In this document: positions 6,601-8,866 of the stretch, piece by piece
Layout of the letters: every line of letters begins with the position of its first letter
How positions within the stretch are numbered: the first letter of the stretch is position 1
Source of the DNA: Alphaproteobacteria bacterium
Lineage (GTDB): Bacteria; Pseudomonadota; Alphaproteobacteria; CAISOG01
Reading direction: 5' to 3'
Assembly: GCA_018883285.1 (NCBI GenBank)
Contig: VEQJ01000035.1
Span: 1-8,866, forward strand
Length of the DNA stretch: 8,866 bases
Translations under genes and position numbers: made by a program
Notes under the pieces: generated by a model
What the model saw: the letters and a program-made list of their open reading frames with translations, nothing else
What the model was told of the DNA's origin: nothing
Database searches by the model: none

Positions 6601-8866
6601 TCAATATAACGTCAACGGCAATTGGTGGCGCAACCAATTTTATTCCGATTGGCGCGGTCACCACCAGTCAGGGGCTAACCAATGCTGGCCAGGCCGCTAC
6701 CAGTTTAACGACGCAGACCAACATCGGGGTTACCAAGCAATTTACGCCCAATGTGATCAAACCAAATGATCGCTCAAGACTGCGCATCACCTTTTTAAAT
6801 CCAACAACACAACCTGCTAGCAATATTTCGTTGATGGATACCATGCCCAGCGGTGTCACGATCGCCAATGGCCCAAACCCATTCAGCACTTGTACAGGCG
6901 CGGTTGTAACCACCCCCACCAGCAACCAGGTGCAAGTTACAGGTGGCAATCTGGCGGCGGCGGCTGGCGGCGTGGCGGCATCCTGCTATGTCGAAATTGA
7001 TGTGGTTGCGGCCAGCGAAGGGGTTTATGTCAACACCATTCCGATTGGCGCGGTGACGGCAACGGTTGGCGGTGTTTCAGCCTCTAACGCGCAAGAGACT
7101 AGTGATACGTTGCGTGCCAAGTCACCCGTGGTTATTCACAAGGCCATCGATGCGCGCACCCTTGATACCGGCAATCCGGCAGGCTTTACAACAGGATCGG
7201 CAACCCGTGGTGCTGGATTGCCAGCCACCCTGACCCTTTCCATCCAAAACCCCAACAGCACCAGCGTTACCGAAGCCAGCTTGACCGATAGCCTGCCCGC
7301 CAATTTGGTGGTGGCGCAAACCCCCAATGCGGCTACCACCTGTAGCGGCGGTACCGTCAATGCCCCCGCATCGGCCAACAGCATAAAATTGACTGGGGCA
7401 ACCCTTGCCGCCAACAGCACCTGTACCGTCACGGTCGATGTGTTGAGCAATGTTTCAGGCACCTATACCAACACGATTGCCGCCAATGCCTTAAGCAGCT
7501 TTGAGGGTATTAGCAATGAGGAGGGTACCAGCGCACAACTGATTATTTCTAACCCGCCAACCATTACCAAACAATTTTCCCCAGCGGTGATTGCCGCCAA
7601 TGGAACCTCTACGCTTACGATCTTCCTAGGCAATGACAACGGCACGGCGGCGACGCTGACGGCCGCCCTGGTCGATATGCTACCCACCGCGCCAGGGGCG
7701 GTGGTGGTGGCCAGCACCCCCAATGTGCAGAAAACTTGCCCAGGCACGGTAACGGCTACCGCGGGAGCAGGTACCATCACCTATGCCAACGGCGCTGTCA
7801 TTCCCGCCAATGGTTGCAGCATCAGTGTGAATGTCACCGCTTCAGCGGCGGGGGTGCATACCAACACCATTCCCGCGGGCGGCCTGCAAACCAATCTTGG
7901 CAACAATCAGCAGGCGGTTAATTCCTCGCTGACCGTCAGCACCCAAGGCTTTATTTCGGGAAAAGTCTTTCAAGACAATAACCTGACCCCCAATGGCATC
8001 TTTGACAGTGGGGTGGATTCCGTTTTGGCGGGAATCAGCATCCAATTGCGCAGCGGATCCAGTTGCAGCGGCACCGTGTTGGATGCTCAAACAACCGATA
8101 GCTCAGGCAATTACCTGTTTGCTTCACTAGCGGCGGGCACCTATTCCGTGTGTCAGACTGCCCAGCCTGCTGGCACCCTGAACAGTCTTACCACGGCGGG
8201 CACCATTTCCTCTTCTGGGGGCAGCACCGGCACGGCAGGGGTGGGCAGCAACCCCAGTGCGACCACCAGTCAAATTGTTGGCATCGTCCTGAACGCTGAT
8301 GGCAGCGGCGGTGCGATTAGTGGTTCGGTTAACAACAACTTTAGTGAATTGGCGGTTTCGACCATTTCTGGAAAGGTCTTTTTGGACTATAACAACAACG
8401 GGCTTTTCAACGGATCCGATACTGGCATTGGTTCGGTAACCATCGAATTGTTAGACAGCGTGGGCACCCTGCTTAGCACGCAACTTACCGATTCATCAGG
8501 CAATTATAGCTTCACGGGGCTGGCGCCAGGCACCTATAGCTTGCGCCAACCGAATCAGCCCGCCAACACCTCCAACGGGATTACCACGGCGGGATCGGTG
8601 GCCAATGGGGGCACCCCTGGCGTCGCAACCGCCCCCACCACCCTGCCTAGTCGCATTCAAAACATCATCTTGCCCCCCAACCCCACCGCCTCTGGTAACA
8701 ATTTTGCTGAAATTCCTAATGACCGCAGCATTACGGGATCGGTCTTTGTGGATTTCAACAACGACGGGCTGCAAAATGATAACGATTATGGCTTGGGTGG
8801 CATCAGCCTGACCCTGACCGGCACGGATGCTGGCGGCAATGCCATCACGCCCATCACCATCCAAAC
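3609..8866 (+). CDS. Giant exported repeat protein, 10 DUF11-type plus SdrD B-like domains (3' partial)
   Basis: One frame stays open from ATG 3609 to the window edge (1752 codons plus two bases; no stop seen). An in-frame TAG at 3603 makes this the first possible ATG; Met4 (3618) is an alternative, and neither has a clear Shine-Dalgarno. A Sec signal peptide has n-region MRKMIHKLYRR, a hydrophobic core, and probable cleavage after AFA (Ala30). Ten Ig-like repeats of the DUF11 type (possibly the related DUF7933 family) follow from about residue 31 to 1446. Most open with Lys-x-Phe-x-Pro, then carry Asp-x-Leu-Pro, a Thr-Thr-Cys, an Asn-Gly-Ser-Cys, and end with an Asn-Thr-Ile strand. SdrD B-like modules start at about residues 1449, 1586 and 1708, the last cut off. 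Composition is Ala/Thr/Ser/Asn/Gly-rich with few charges, typical of stalk-like surface proteins. A role in adhesion or the cell surface is inferred. The anchor domain is not in the window. Confidence 0.85.
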   Translation, partial: MRKMIHKLYRRLFVVLAIIGTVAWASPAFAGLAASVTVASGQPLSIYPGQVTQLQLTLSNNNPTAAISNVAFSSTLPGTLPNGLKVAGTPTYSCTGGSGTAAGAGTLTATLGSQAISLSGGIIPERFGSTDGSCTIIIPITAGSSTGAAANYAFSIASGAVTGDDGSAVANVGAVNQSINVLAASPPTISKSFGNSVLYLGGASTTLTISISNPNPIPLANFSITDQFPTLGAGGAIIKVAASPAATSTCTAGGTAPSFAPAAGAVSLAASGGTIAANGSCTITVAVVARQTNGQYDTGALNNTIVGATNFSSDIGLVPNNVSAQIRARSPLGITKAFAHPAIASAQSDSFTITFSNSSTSAITITNFTDSPIDGILGGVSGLTVSGSPTMTCSAGGTAGSFAATGSNEGVTQTANTVIAAGGNCTLTVPYTGTVQAANTPYSYTNSIAEGAVVTSDPSIISQSVSASVLVLDTLNISKSVSPANPAPGNPVRYDITVQNWSTNVLTDLVITDSLTNGQTFLTGTIGGINYTPTIAGTGCGAVSTTSTLGSSNVALAVSSFPARTTIFSPGQCTISFWAMTSASAANNSLASNALPAGSVCYNSGTICNGGASNNTTATINANTLSATKSFTPAGPISEGAVTRMQIRLTNLSANPLTDTAISDTLPTNGLGGQLRVAAVPNAATTCAGNPTITAAANSTSVTMNSAIVPARASNGTGQAGACFLQVDVTGPAGIYNNTAAVSASETLANGSTRVIPPVTASASLTINSSLAASKSFSPSAVTSGGTSTVRVRLNNNGAVALSNVSFVDPLPTGMTLANPVNSSTTCAGTTAFSAPVGANSIGFTGANIPGNGSCDVLFNVVATGAANWVNTIPIGNITANGNISNQSAVSGTLNYTPPTGIAVAKATNPSTLTFPGQVSRLTITLTNGNTAVTDLALTDYFTVDGTAGATLNGLRLAPTPAASTTCTNGTVAAASNATSVAISGASIAANGSCTISVNITSTAIGGATNFIPIGAVTTSQGLTNAGQAATSLTTQTNIGVTKQFTPNVIKPNDRSRLRITFLNPTTQPASNISLMDTMPSGVTIANGPNPFSTCTGAVVTTPTSNQVQVTGGNLAAAAGGVAASCYVEIDVVAASEGVYVNTIPIGAVTATVGGVSASNAQETSDTLRAKSPVVIHKAIDARTLDTGNPAGFTTGSATRGAGLPATLTLSIQNPNSTSVTEASLTDSLPANLVVAQTPNAATTCSGGTVNAPASANSIKLTGATLAANSTCTVTVDVLSNVSGTYTNTIAANALSSFEGISNEEGTSAQLIISNPPTITKQFSPAVIAANGTSTLTIFLGNDNGTAATLTAALVDMLPTAPGAVVVASTPNVQKTCPGTVTATAGAGTITYANGAVIPANGCSISVNVTASAAGVHTNTIPAGGLQTNLGNNQQAVNSSLTVSTQGFISGKVFQDNNLTPNGIFDSGVDSVLAGISIQLRSGSSCSGTVLDAQTTDSSGNYLFASLAAGTYSVCQTAQPAGTLNSLTTAGTISSSGGSTGTAGVGSNPSATTSQIVGIVLNADGSGGAISGSVNNNFSELAVSTISGKVFLDYNNNGLFNGSDTGIGSVTIELLDSVGTLLSTQLTDSSGNYSFTGLAPGTYSLRQPNQPANTSNGITTAGSVANGGTPGVATAPTTLPSRIQNIILPPNPTASGNNFAEIPNDRSITGSVFVDFNNDGLQNDNDYGLGGISLTLTGTDAGGNAITPITIQ
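3699..7946 (+). repeat. Array of ten DUF11-type protein repeats, each with one Cys pair
   Basis: Ten degenerate coding repeats of about 130-155 residues lie in tandem. From the second on they start near the Lys at residues 191, 336, 479, 629, 775, 906, 1043, 1178 and 1321; the first spans about 31-187. Each holds two cysteines at matching places: 94/134, 250/281, 393/425, 540/573, 687/723, 827/855, 967/994, 1095/1126, 1245/1272 and 1377/1403. The gap is 25-39 residues. The first Cys usually follows Thr or Ser; the second precedes a strand such as TITVAV or TVTVDV. Repeats are recognisable at protein level but diverged in DNA, so the array is old rather than recently amplified. Confidence 0.85.
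7953..8866 (+). repeat. Tandem SdrD B-like (Cna-B/SdrB type) modules, third one truncated
   Basis: Three modules open with I-[ST]-G-[KS]-V-F at residues 1449, 1586 and 1708. The second and third have a clear Asp/Asn-rich calcium loop directly after: DYNNNGLFNGSD and DFNNDGLQNDND. The first has a variant loop, DNNLTPNGIFDSGVD. The first two contain the hallmark TDSSGNY followed by A-x-G-T-Y and then a P-A-x-T segment ending TTAG. This is the SdrD B-like / prealbumin-like fold known from surface proteins, where calcium stiffens the stalk. The third module is cut by the window edge. Confidence 0.85.

Noticed and set aside
4061..7780. Eight antisense open frames (up to 272 codons) opposite the giant gene, all in the same minus-strand phase
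   Set aside because: In this phase antisense stops require a sense codon ending in T or C before a Tyr-type TA start, or one ending in T before a His/Gln-type CA start. The giant protein is poor in Tyr, His and Gln, so the frame stays open by composition. The predicted peptides show no domain and look like reversed repeats.
4061..8866. Any mobile element, CRISPR array or tRNA/rRNA in the window
   Set aside because: I saw no transposase or integrase motifs, no short direct-repeat/spacer pattern and no RNA-gene signature. The repetitive look of the right half is explained by coding repeats.

Overview
This window looks like part of an alphaproteobacterial chromosome of moderately high GC. The lineage call is an inference. 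It rests on a YfgM-like TPR membrane protein directly followed by an outer-membrane lipoprotein BamB, a gene pair typical of Proteobacteria, and on the general style of these two proteins. I cannot name a genus.

Layout: 1-182 is non-coding as far as I can see. At 183-1307 (+) lies a secreted, divergent subtilisin-like (S8) protein. It keeps recognisable His, oxyanion-hole Asn and Ser segments, but has Glu where the catalytic Asp should be. Its gene is very AT-rich in the middle and GC-rich at both ends. After 14 bp come the convergent, translationally coupled genes bamB (1322-2659, -) and a YfgM-like TPR gene (2659-3450, -). The partner often found after bamB, the GTPase gene der, is not there; the subtilase-like gene sits in its place. 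A 158-bp divergent intergenic region (3451-3608) holds a perfect 7-bp inverted repeat.

From 3609 to the window edge one uninterrupted reading frame (+) encodes at least 1752 residues of a giant exported surface protein. It has a signal peptide, ten tandem Ig-like DUF11-type repeats, then two complete SdrD B-like calcium-binding modules and the start of a third. Every one of the ten DUF11-type repeats carries one cysteine pair at the same two places, so a disulfide in each repeat is likely. The C-terminus, and with it the anchoring mechanism, lies outside the window.

Functionally, the bamB/yfgM pair is envelope housekeeping: outer-membrane protein assembly and a Sec-associated periplasmic chaperone. 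The two flanking plus-strand genes are accessory secreted proteins. No mobile-element genes, RNA genes or CRISPR arrays were recognised. The most unusual items are the giant cysteine-paired repeat protein and the mosaic, active-site-altered subtilase-like gene.
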